From Mycobacterium sp. MBM (GTDB lineage: Bacteria > Actinomycetota > Actinomycetes > Mycobacteriales > Mycobacteriaceae), in assembly GCA_021648845.1 (NCBI GenBank), contig JAKJHY010000041.1, forward strand, positions 1-36,202: a stretch of 36,202 bases of DNA. The letters are read 5' to 3'. This document shows positions 1 through 7,522 of this stretch, in pieces. The position numbers and the translations under genes were made by a program. Below the pieces are notes generated by a model. The model had not been told where the DNA came from and did not search any database. It was given only the letters and a program-made list of their open reading frames with translations. Position 1 is the stretch's first letter; each line of letters opens with the position of its first letter.

Positions 1-114
1 GACGAAGACGAGACGATTTGGACGGGCGCACAACAGCTCCTCACAGGGACCTGTTGCAACCACCCCTTGAAACCGCCGCTCATCGGCGTGTGATAACTGG
101 CCACTCGGCCGTTG
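1..114. other. Window edge, intergenic
   Basis: This stretch lies between the left edge and the stop codon of the minus-strand gene at 115. I see no supported gene, RNA or clear hairpin in it. Confidence 0.6.
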
Positions 115-1881
115 CTACTGGACCCGGCGGCGGCGCCCCATCAGACCGGCCGCCCCGACGGCGCCCAGGCTCAGCACGGCGCAGGCGACCGCGGCGATGA
201 TCAGGCCGGTCTGCCCGCCGGTACCCGACGGCGCTTCTTCGGAAGCCAGCGTCATCCGGTAGTCGCCGGGCAGCGGTCCCTCGCGCGGGGTGTCCAGACC
301 GGGGTACTGCTGGGTGCGGTGCACCTCGAATTGCCGTTCCCCGTTGGCATTCTGTTTCCACACGCCCCAGGCCGGCGTCACCCCATCGAGTAGCACCCGG
401 CGCTCGCCGTAACGCGCGTCGTCACCGACGTCGACGATGCGCTGCACCCGGAACGGCTCATAGACCGCGTCCGAGTAGCGCACCTGCACGGGCACATTGT
501 CGTAGCGGAACAGCGGTGGCGGGGGCGGCGGCGCGATCGCCCCGATGTTCGCGATGGTCGGGATGAAGCCGCCACCGAAGAAGCTGCCGACGGCGACACC
601 CACCGCGGTGCTGACGACGGTGTTGACGGTGTTCAGCACGACCGCGGTGAAGCTGTAGGCGGCGAGGTCGGCGACGTACATGACCATCCGCTGCAGCGGC
701 GGGATCGTGACGACCCGCGGCCGGTTCTCGTACTCGTAGACGATGCGCACCGGATCCCGGTAGGGGTTGACGATCATCGGCCGGTAGAACTCGTCGTACT
801 GCACCCAGTCCGGGCTCCACTGGCGCACCCGGTTGTCCCAGTCCCGCTGCTCGGCGCGCAGGTCGCGCTGGTCCTCCCGCAACTCGCGCTGGTCCTCGCG
901 AAGTTCGCGCTGATCCTCGCGCAGCTGACGCTGGTCCTCGCGCAGGCGCTCCTGCTCATCGGAGACGCCGATCAGCGATGACAGCTGGGCGAGTTCCTCG
1001 ACCTTGGCCGGTTCCGGGTTGACCTCGACGGGTGTGGCATTGCTGGCCAGCCGCACGTCCGCGACCGGGGCTTCGAGCACCTCGGGCTTCAGCGTCTCGA
1101 TGACCTTGGCGGCGTTCTCGACCCGCGGTTCTTCGGCGGTCGACGTGTCGGTGGCCGACGTACCGGTCTCGGGCGTACCGGTCTGCGACGTGTCGGTCTC
1201 GGAGGCTTCGGTCTCCGACGGCTGCGCCGCTGCCGAACTCTCGGTCGCGGTCGGGGCCGGGGCCGCATCCTCAGTCGTGGGCCGGTCGCTCGGCTTCGCC
1301 GTGCTGGGCTGCGGCGCCGCGCTCGTCGGGCTGGTGGTCCGCGCATCCCGCTCGACGGGCTTGGGTGCGGACGTCACGGTCGTCGACGGTGCCGGCTCGG
1401 CCTCCGCGGAGGGCGCGGCCGGGGAGGTGCTGACCTGTGCGCTCGGCCGCTTGGTGCTGGTGGTCGTCGGCTGCTCGACGGCGGGCGCGGGTTCGGGCGC
1501 GGGCGTGGCCGTGGGCGCGGGCTCCGCTTCCGTCTCGGGAGCGACCGTCGCGCGCGGCGCCTCCACCGGGACCGGCGCCTGGGTGACGACCGGCTCCTGC
1601 GTCACCACCGGCTCCTGGGTGGCGGGGGCCTCGGTCTGCGCCGGTGCCTGCGGCGTCACGACCGGTTCCGCCTCCGGCGACTCCTGCTGGGCGCCGCCGC
1701 GGCCCTGGCCGCCGGAATCGGCGGTGCCCGACGGCGCCTGCGCCGTCGTCGTCACCACGGTGTCCGGATCCGCGAGCGCCGGCACCGCACCGGCGGTGAG
1801 TGCGGTCAGCGAGATCACCACGGTCGAGGCCAGTCCGGCCACCATGGAACGCCTCAGGAACTCTTCACGCGCTGCACCCAT
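115..1881 (-). CDS. Secreted, membrane-anchored Pro/Thr/Ala-rich protein with charged heptad repeat
   Basis: This 588-residue protein has four visible parts. Residues 1-38 form a signal peptide (two Arg before a long hydrophobic run, cleavage near PALADP). Residues about 40-270 are a Pro/Thr/Ala/Glu-rich low-complexity stalk. Residues about 307-345 repeat a seven-residue unit, REDQREL with small changes, about five or six times, which predicts a short, highly charged coiled coil. Residues about 346-550 are a folded region with YRPMIVNPYRDPVRI and a hydrophobic Gly-rich stretch before a run of seven Pro. The C-terminus is a transmembrane helix followed by RRRR, the topology of a surface protein with a stop-transfer tail, but no LPxTG motif is present. 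A GGAG box lies about 12 nt before the ATG. I do not recognise a characterised family. A cell-envelope role is inferred from topology alone. Confidence 0.8.
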   Translation of the reverse strand: MGAAREEFLRRSMVAGLASTVVISLTALTAGAVPALADPDTVVTTTAQAPSGTADSGGQGRGGAQQESPEAEPVVTPQAPAQTEAPATQEPVVTQEPVVTQAPVPVEAPRATVAPETEAEPAPTATPAPEPAPAVEQPTTTSTKRPSAQVSTSPAAPSAEAEPAPSTTVTSAPKPVERDARTTSPTSAAPQPSTAKPSDRPTTEDAAPAPTATESSAAAQPSETEASETDTSQTGTPETGTSATDTSTAEEPRVENAAKVIETLKPEVLEAPVADVRLASNATPVEVNPEPAKVEELAQLSSLIGVSDEQERLREDQRQLREDQRELREDQRELREDQRDLRAEQRDWDNRVRQWSPDWVQYDEFYRPMIVNPYRDPVRIVYEYENRPRVVTIPPLQRMVMYVADLAAYSFTAVVLNTVNTVVSTAVGVAVGSFFGGGFIPTIANIGAIAPPPPPPLFRYDNVPVQVRYSDAVYEPFRVQRIVDVGDDARYGERRVLLDGVTPAWGVWKQNANGERQFEVHRTQQYPGLDTPREGPLPGDYRMTLASEEAPSGTGGQTGLIIAAVACAVLSLGAVGAAGLMGRRRRVQ

Positions 1882-2039
1882 CGTGCATCGACTCCTAAAT
1901 TTCAGGAGCAGGGCAATTCTCAGCCACTACTGCGATTCGCAGTCATCTCCCCCGACACCGGCCGTCTGGCCCAGCAGCTGTCTCGCATAGTTCATCGCCA
2001 TGCGCGCCGCGGTGTTACAGCGTCTGACACGATCGTCGC

Positions 2040-4394
2040 GTGTCCGCCCGTGAATTCGTCCTCACCGAGGAGTTCCGCGACGCGATGGCCCTGTTGGCCC
2101 AAGGCCGGCACGTCTTCCTCACCGGCAAGGCCGGTACCGGAAAGTCGACGCTGATCCGCCGGTTCATCGCCCAGACCGACCGCAATGTCGTGGTGGTCGC
2201 GCCGACCGGCATCGCCGCCCTCAATGTCGAGGGCTACACCATCCACCGCCTCTTCGGATTCACCAGCACCACCAGCCTCGCCGACATCCGCACCGGGCGC
2301 TATTACCCAGGCCGGTTCGCCCGCACGCTCAAGGCACTCGACACGCTCATCATCGACGAGGCCTCGATGGTGCGCGCCGACCTGTTCGACAAGATCGACG
2401 CCGCACTGCAACGCTTCGGTCCCGACCCCGCCACCCCGTTCGGCGGCGTGCAGATCGTCCTGGTCGGCGATCTGTACCAGCTGCCACCGGTGGTCACCGC
2501 GGCCGAAGCCGACTTCTTCACCGATCGCTACCGCACCCCGTATTTCTTCTCCGCCGACGCGTTCCGCCGCGACGAGTTCCCGATGATCACCTTGACGACC
2601 GTGTTCCGCCAGCTCGGCGATGACCGGATGACCGCGATTCTCAACGAGATCCGTGAGGGCCTGCTGCTCGGGCACGCGCGTGAACAGCTCAACGCCCGCA
2701 CCGACCCCGACTTCGTGCCACCCGATGACGAGTTCTGGCTGACGCTGGCCCCGACCAATCGTCTGGTGACCGCGCGCAACCGCCAGCAGCTGGAACGCCT
2801 CGACGGCGATGAGATCGTGCACCACGCACGCCAGACCGGCGATCTGAGCCTGTTCGACCCGCCCGCCGACGAGGTCCTGCGGTTCAAGGTCGGCGCCCAG
2901 ATCATGATGCTCAACAACGACCCGGCCGATCGTTGGGTCAACGGGACACTCGGCAAGGTCGTCGCCCGCGTCGCGGGCCCCGACATCTCTGTCGTCGTCG
3001 AGTTCACCGACGGCAGCCGCGCCGAGGTGGGGCTGTTCACCTGGGAGGCGACCCAGCCGGTGGTGGACGGCGGCGCGCTGCGCCACGAGGTCTGCGGCAC
3101 GTTCACCCAGCTGCCGTTCAAGCTCGCGTGGGCGATCACCATCCACAAGAGTCAGGGCCAGACGCTGGACCGGCTGGTGGTCGACCTGACCGGTGGCATG
3201 TTCTCCTACGGCCAGCTCTACGTGGCGCTGAGCCGGTGCACGTCGATGAGCGGGCTGGTGCTGAAGAGACCGGTGCTGCCCAAGGACCTCAAGACCGACC
3301 GGCGGATCGCCCGCTTCCTGCAGAGCGCCTCGGACACCGATGCGGGTGCTCGACGTTTCTGTGCGGTCGCGATATCCACCGTCGGCGACGAGGGCCGCAT
3401 GTCGCGTCCCCGTCCGGTCGAGCTGGCCGTCGCCTTCTCCGACGGCACCGCGGTGAGCACCCTGGTCAACCCGCAACGCGATCTCGCCGATGCCCGCACG
3501 GCGTACGGGATCAGCGTGGCCGACATCTTGCTGGCGCCCACCCTGGCCGAGGCGTGGGGCGTCATCGCCCCGTTGCTGACGGGCTGCACGCCGGTGGGCG
3601 CCGGTATCGACGAGACCCTCGGCCTGATCGATTTCGAGCTCAAACGCCTCGGCCAGGTGACGGTGATGCCCCTGGGGATAGAGGTGGGGCGCCGCGCCGC
3701 CGCCGGCGGCGGTGACGCGGTGGCGCGGGCGACGGCCGCGCTGGCGGCGTTCGCCGAATCGGGTGTCGGCTCCGCGGGGTCGACACCGTTCGGCGACCCC
3801 CCGGAGTCGTTGTCGGGGCACCTGGTGATCCGCAGCCATGCGGTGGCGACGCCGACGCCGGCGGCGCGGCCGGCCCTGTCGGCGCTGCTGGCGGTCAGCA
3901 GGCAGATCGGCCCCGCACTGCTCGGCGAGAGAGCCGACGACAAGGCCATCACCGATACCCCGTGGATTGCGGCGGCGCGGCATTCGGTGGCCGACCAGTT
4001 GCGCGCGGCGGCCGCCCGCGTCCGGCTCACCGACGAGGCGGTGGCGCGGTTGCGGGCCGCGCAGCGCATCCTCGGGGTCGACATCGTGGACGGCACCCTC
4101 GAATCCGCGCTCACCGGCCCGGCGATCGGGTCAGTGCTGGTGCCGGGTGCCCGCATCTGTTTCACCGGTACCGCATGCGACGCCGCCGGGCGTGAGGTGT
4201 CGCGCGAGCAGATGACCGGACTGGCCGAGGCGGCCGGGCTGGTGCCGGTGCGGACGGTGACCAAGACCCGCTGCGAGGTGCTGGTGACCGCGGAGGTCGG
4301 CACCCAGTCCGGCAAGGCGCGCAAGGCGCACGAGCTGGGCAAACCGGTGATCTCGGCGGAGGAGTTCCTGGCCTGGGTCGCGTCCCGGGGGTGA
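2040..4394 (+). CDS. Pif1-like SF1B helicase with degenerate DnaQ-like domain and C-terminal BRCT
   Basis: This 784-residue protein starts at GTG. Residues 1 to about 430 are a Pif1/RecD-type superfamily 1B DNA helicase: Walker A GKAGTGKST (29-37), Walker B LIIDEAS (about 103-110), VLVGDLYQLPP, and the late helicase motif AITIHKSQGQTLDRL. Residues about 440-545 keep the shape of a DnaQ exonuclease domain (AVAIS, ELAVAFSDGTAVSTLVNP, YGISVADILLAPT). However, the first metal-binding D-x-E is replaced by IST, and the second Asp region reads VGAGIDETLGLIDFEL, so it is probably not a nuclease. Residues about 697-784 are a BRCT domain (ICFTGTACDAAGREVSREQM). By family, Pif1 helicases unwind 5'-to-3' and clear structured or protein-bound DNA. 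The BRCT domain suggests a partner at nicks or breaks. The gene appears to be a single transcription unit. Confidence 0.9.
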   Translation: MSAREFVLTEEFRDAMALLAQGRHVFLTGKAGTGKSTLIRRFIAQTDRNVVVVAPTGIAALNVEGYTIHRLFGFTSTTSLADIRTGRYYPGRFARTLKALDTLIIDEASMVRADLFDKIDAALQRFGPDPATPFGGVQIVLVGDLYQLPPVVTAAEADFFTDRYRTPYFFSADAFRRDEFPMITLTTVFRQLGDDRMTAILNEIREGLLLGHAREQLNARTDPDFVPPDDEFWLTLAPTNRLVTARNRQQLERLDGDEIVHHARQTGDLSLFDPPADEVLRFKVGAQIMMLNNDPADRWVNGTLGKVVARVAGPDISVVVEFTDGSRAEVGLFTWEATQPVVDGGALRHEVCGTFTQLPFKLAWAITIHKSQGQTLDRLVVDLTGGMFSYGQLYVALSRCTSMSGLVLKRPVLPKDLKTDRRIARFLQSASDTDAGARRFCAVAISTVGDEGRMSRPRPVELAVAFSDGTAVSTLVNPQRDLADARTAYGISVADILLAPTLAEAWGVIAPLLTGCTPVGAGIDETLGLIDFELKRLGQVTVMPLGIEVGRRAAAGGGDAVARATAALAAFAESGVGSAGSTPFGDPPESLSGHLVIRSHAVATPTPAARPALSALLAVSRQIGPALLGERADDKAITDTPWIAAARHSVADQLRAAAARVRLTDEAVARLRAAQRILGVDIVDGTLESALTGPAIGSVLVPGARICFTGTACDAAGREVSREQMTGLAEAAGLVPVRTVTKTRCEVLVTAEVGTQSGKARKAHELGKPVISAEEFLAWVASRG

Positions 4395-4445
4395 GCGGCG
4401 GCGGTTCGCGTGGAGGTCGCCGACCGCGCACCTTAAGGTCGTAGC

Positions 4446-5858
4446 GTGAACCGGCTGGACCGCTTCTTCGACATCAGCGCACGCGGATCGACGATCGCCT
4501 CCGAGATGCGGGGCGGTGTCGTCACCTTCATCGCGATGGCCTACATCATCGTGCTGAACCCGATCATCTTGTCCGGCTCGCCCGACGTGGCGGGCAATCA
4601 GCTGGGCTTCACCCAGGTCTCGGCGGTGACATCGCTGGCCGCCGGGGTGATGACGATCGTGTTCGGTGTGGTCGCCCGGCTGCCGTTCGCCTTCGCGGCC
4701 GGCCTCGGCATCAACTCGTTCCTGGCGTCCTCGGTGGTGGGTTCGCTCACCTGGCCCGAGGCGATGGGCCTGGTGGTGATCAACGGCCTGATCATCGTGC
4801 TGTTGGCGGTCACCGGGCTGCGCCGGTTGATCTTCGATGCGGTGCCGATGCCGTTGAAACTGGCCATCACCGCCGGTATCGGTCTGTTCATCCTGTTCAT
4901 CGGTCTCGTCGACGCCGGGTTCGTCGCCTCCACCGGTAGCCCCTCGCCGCCGGTCGGACTCGGCGGCCAGGGCGCGGGGTCGGTCACCAGCATCCCGACC
5001 GTGGTGTTCGTGTTCACGCTGCTGGTCACCGGCGTCCTGGTCGCCCGCAAGGTGCGCGGCGGCATCCTGATCGGGCTGATCCTCGGCACCGTCGTGGCGG
5101 CCGCCATCGAGGCCATCTGGCATCTGGGGTCGGCCACCGAGAAGCCCGGCGGGTGGGGGTTGTCGGTGCCGACGCTGAGCGGCTCCCCGTTCGCGGTGCC
5201 CGACCTCTCGCTGGTCGGCGAGTTCAGCCTGGACAGTTTCGGGCGGATCGGCATCCTGGCCGCGGTGATGCTGGTGTTCACCTTGGTGTTCACCAACTTC
5301 TTCGACGCGATGGGCACCTTCACCGGGCTGTCGCGGCAGGCCGGTGTGGCCGACGAGCACGGCAACTTCCCGCGGCTGCAGTCGGCGCTGGTCGTCGAGG
5401 GTGCGGGCGCGGTGGTCGGCGGCGCGGCCTCGGCATCGTCGAACACGGTGTTCATCGAGTCCGGCGCCGGCATCGGCGAGGGTGCGCGCACCGGGTTGGC
5501 GAGCCTGGTCACCGGCGGATTGTTCCTGGCCGCAATGTTTCTCACGCCGCTGGCCGCGATCGTGCCGACCGAGGTCGCGGCCGCCGCGCTGGTCATCGTC
5601 GGCGCCATGATGGCCTCGCACCTGCGCGAGATCGATCTCGCCGACTTTTCGGTCGCCCTGCCGGTGGTGCTCACCGTCGCGGTCATGCCGCTGAGCTATT
5701 CGATCGCCAACGGTATCGGGGTCGGTTTCATCTCCTGGGCCATCGTGCGGACGGCGGCCGGTAAGGGCCGTGAGGTCAGCCCGTTGCTGTGGGTGGTCGC
5801 GGCCGGCTTCCTGTTGTATTTCGCCCGTGGCTGGGTCGACTCGTTGATCGGGGTGTGA
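4446..5858 (+). CDS. NCS2 family purine permease (AzgA-like)
   Basis: This 470-residue polytopic membrane protein carries AzgA/PbuG-type NCS2 signatures. They include MRGGVVTFIAMAYIIVLNP near the N-terminus, TNFFDAMGTFTGLSRQAG in the middle, and SSNTVFIESGAGIGEGARTG, the substrate-site helix of the family. Hydrophobicity fits the usual 14 segments. Family members import adenine, guanine or hypoxanthine with protons, and the exact base cannot be told from sequence alone. The start is GTG at 4446. The stop overlaps the next gene's GTG in the sequence GTGA, so the permease and the VTT-domain protein are likely co-translated. Confidence 0.92.
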   Translation: MNRLDRFFDISARGSTIASEMRGGVVTFIAMAYIIVLNPIILSGSPDVAGNQLGFTQVSAVTSLAAGVMTIVFGVVARLPFAFAAGLGINSFLASSVVGSLTWPEAMGLVVINGLIIVLLAVTGLRRLIFDAVPMPLKLAITAGIGLFILFIGLVDAGFVASTGSPSPPVGLGGQGAGSVTSIPTVVFVFTLLVTGVLVARKVRGGILIGLILGTVVAAAIEAIWHLGSATEKPGGWGLSVPTLSGSPFAVPDLSLVGEFSLDSFGRIGILAAVMLVFTLVFTNFFDAMGTFTGLSRQAGVADEHGNFPRLQSALVVEGAGAVVGGAASASSNTVFIESGAGIGEGARTGLASLVTGGLFLAAMFLTPLAAIVPTEVAAAALVIVGAMMASHLREIDLADFSVALPVVLTVAVMPLSYSIANGIGVGFISWAIVRTAAGKGREVSPLLWVVAAGFLLYFARGWVDSLIGV

Positions 5859-6571
5859 GGGTCGTCGACGCCCCCGAGGGCTTGCTGCCGCCCGCTCGGC
5901 GCCCGCACATCATCCGGCTGGCGCTGTTGGCCGCGTTCCTGTTGGGCCTGTGGTATCTGATCGGTGTCGCGCGCGTGGTGGACCTCGAGGCCATCCGCGA
6001 TGCGGTGGCCGCCACCGGCCCGGCGGCGCCGCTGGTCTACGTGGTGGTCTCCGCGGCGTTGGGCAGCCTGTTCGTGCCCGGTCCCTTGCTGGCCGCGGGG
6101 AGCGGCCTGCTCTTCGGTCCGGTGCTGGGTACGTTCGTGACGCTGGGCGCGACGGTCGGCACCGCGACGATCGCGGGGCTGTCGGGGCGCCGGGCCGGGC
6201 GGGAGAGCACCCGTGCGCTGCTCGGCGCGGATCGGGCCGCGCGCATCGACGCGCTGATCGCCCGGGGCGGGCTGTGGGCGGTGGTGGGCCAGAAGTTCGT
6301 GCCCGGCGTCAACGACGCCGCGGCGTCCTACGCGTTCGGTGCGTTCGGAGTTCCGTTGTGGCAGATGATGATCGGCGCCTTCATCGGCTCGGCGCCGCGC
6401 GCGTTCGTCTACACCGCACTGGGCGCGTCGGTTGGTGACCTGTCCTCGCCGCTGGTGTACGTGGCCATCGCCGTGTGGTGCGCGACGGCCGTCATCGGCG
6501 CGTTCGCCGCGCACCGCGGGTACCGCGGGTACCGCGGCTGGCGCGCCGGGCGCACCGAGTCGGCCGACTGA
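5855..6571 (+). CDS. VTT-domain (TVP38/TMEM64, SNARE-associated) membrane protein
   Basis: The protein has about 238 residues and several membrane segments. It carries VTT-family motifs: a long hydrophobic helix, LGSLFVPGPLLAAGSGLLFG, GATVGTATIAGLSGRRAGR, and the conserved block FVPGVNDAAASYAFGAFGVP followed by IGAFIGSAPRAF. The family includes DedA-like proteins, which are proposed lipid scramblases or envelope-homeostasis factors. The substrate here is unknown. I place the start at GTG 5855 because it overlaps the permease stop as GTGA. A longer frame reaches 5789 but lies inside the permease coding sequence. The C-terminus has a small repeat (HRGYRGYRGWR). Confidence 0.85.
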   Translation: MRVVDAPEGLLPPARRPHIIRLALLAAFLLGLWYLIGVARVVDLEAIRDAVAATGPAAPLVYVVVSAALGSLFVPGPLLAAGSGLLFGPVLGTFVTLGATVGTATIAGLSGRRAGRESTRALLGADRAARIDALIARGGLWAVVGQKFVPGVNDAAASYAFGAFGVPLWQMMIGAFIGSAPRAFVYTALGASVGDLSSPLVYVAIAVWCATAVIGAFAAHRGYRGYRGWRAGRTESAD

Positions 6572-6626
6572 CGCACCGCGCCGATGCCGGTTCGCATCTT
6601 CGGCACGACTCCCGCATGATCGGGTC

Positions 6627-7430
6627 ATGCAACGAGACGTCGCGGCCGAGCTCGAGGTCGATATCTTGGCTCCGACGACTCTCGAATTCCAGATCGCGGT
6701 CGCCCCGCACCCCGGCGCCCAGGTCAGCGAGTCACTGAGCTTCGTGCTCGACGGGCAACCGGTGCAGGCTCTGGAGATCGGCGGCACCCACGGAAACCGC
6801 ATCCACAAGTTCGATGCCGCACCGGGCCACCTGCGGGTCGACTATTCGGCGCGCATCGTCGGCTATGCCGATCCGCCACCGGTCACCGAGTACGACAAGT
6901 CGATGTACCTGCGCCCCAGCCGCTACGCCGAGTCCGACAAGCTGCTCGGTTTCGCCGGAACCGAGTTCGGTCAACTCGACGACCCGGCGACCCTGTCGGA
7001 ACGTGTCTCCTCCTGGGTCGGCCAGCGACTGCAGTACGTGCCGGGTTCCAGCGATCCCATCGACGGTGCGGTCGACACCCTGCTGGCCGGCGCCGGGGTG
7101 TGCCGTGACTACGCCCACCTGGTGGTCGCCCTGCTGCGCGCGGTGAAGGTTCCGGCCCGGCTGGTGTCGGTGTACGCGCCGGGTCTGTACCCGATGGATT
7201 TTCACGCCGTCGCCGAGGCCTTCGTCGGCGGGCAGTGGCGGGTGGTCGACGCCACGCTGTTGGCACCCCGGGACAGCCTGGTGCGCATCGCCACCGGACG
7301 CGACGCCGCCGACACCGCCTTTCTGGACAACCACAACGGGGCAATCAATCTCAGCCTGCTCAACGTCCGCGCCGTCACCGACGGCATCCTGCCCTCGGAT
7401 GCGCCCGCCGACCTGGCGACACTGCACTGA
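6627..7430 (+). CDS. Transglutaminase-like cysteine protease family protein
   Basis: The protein has 267 residues from ATG 6627; the frame is open further upstream but lacks a better start. An N-terminal beta-rich region (about 1-90, ELEVDILAPTTLEFQIAVAP) is followed by the transglutaminase core. The catalytic triad is readable: Cys in GAGVCRDYAHL, His in MDFHAVAEAF, and Asp in WRVVDATL. Bacterial members are mostly proteases or amide hydrolases, not cross-linking enzymes. No signal peptide is visible, so it is probably cytosolic. It lies 55 bp after the VTT gene and may be transcribed with it. The substrate is unknown. Confidence 0.88.
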   Translation: MQRDVAAELEVDILAPTTLEFQIAVAPHPGAQVSESLSFVLDGQPVQALEIGGTHGNRIHKFDAAPGHLRVDYSARIVGYADPPPVTEYDKSMYLRPSRYAESDKLLGFAGTEFGQLDDPATLSERVSSWVGQRLQYVPGSSDPIDGAVDTLLAGAGVCRDYAHLVVALLRAVKVPARLVSVYAPGLYPMDFHAVAEAFVGGQWRVVDATLLAPRDSLVRIATGRDAADTAFLDNHNGAINLSLLNVRAVTDGILPSDAPADLATLH

Positions 7431-7440
7431 CGCGCCCCGG

Positions 7441-7459
7441 TTAGGGCAGGCTGCCCTGC
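7441..7459 (+). promoter_or_regulatory. Palindrome resembling an IdeR iron box, upstream of mmpL
   Basis: The core is a perfect palindrome, AGGGCAG-G-CTGCCCT. The 19-bp window TTAGGGCAGGCTGCCCTGC matches the mycobacterial IdeR consensus at about 13 of 19 positions by eye. It lies 11 bp after the transglutaminase stop and about 63 bp before the mmpL GTG. A one-base centre argues against a terminator hairpin. IdeR binding is only a suggestion because the TAA half-site bases are missing. Confidence 0.3.
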
Positions 7460-7522
7460 CACGGCCGTCGCAAATCTGGTAAAAAGCAAGTACCTCTAAC
7501 ATGATCAGGAGAGCGACCAGAC

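Noticed and set aside
846..960. CRISPR-like short repeats
   Set aside because: The repeats are in-frame coding heptads of about 21 bp without spacers.
1004..1990. A 328-codon plus-strand frame rich in Ser/Ala/Val/Gly
   Set aside because: It is the mirror of the repetitive Pro/Thr/Glu stalk of the minus-strand secreted protein and has no motif.
1992..3983. A 663-codon open frame on the minus strand opposite the helicase gene
   Set aside because: It is antisense to a gene with clear helicase motifs. Its translation is His/Arg/Gly-rich, as expected for an antisense frame in high-GC DNA, and no motif is recognisable.
7497..7502. TAACAT as the -10 box of mmpL
   Set aside because: The start of transcription would fall inside the AGGAGAG ribosome site, leaving too short a leader, so I did not list it as a promoter.
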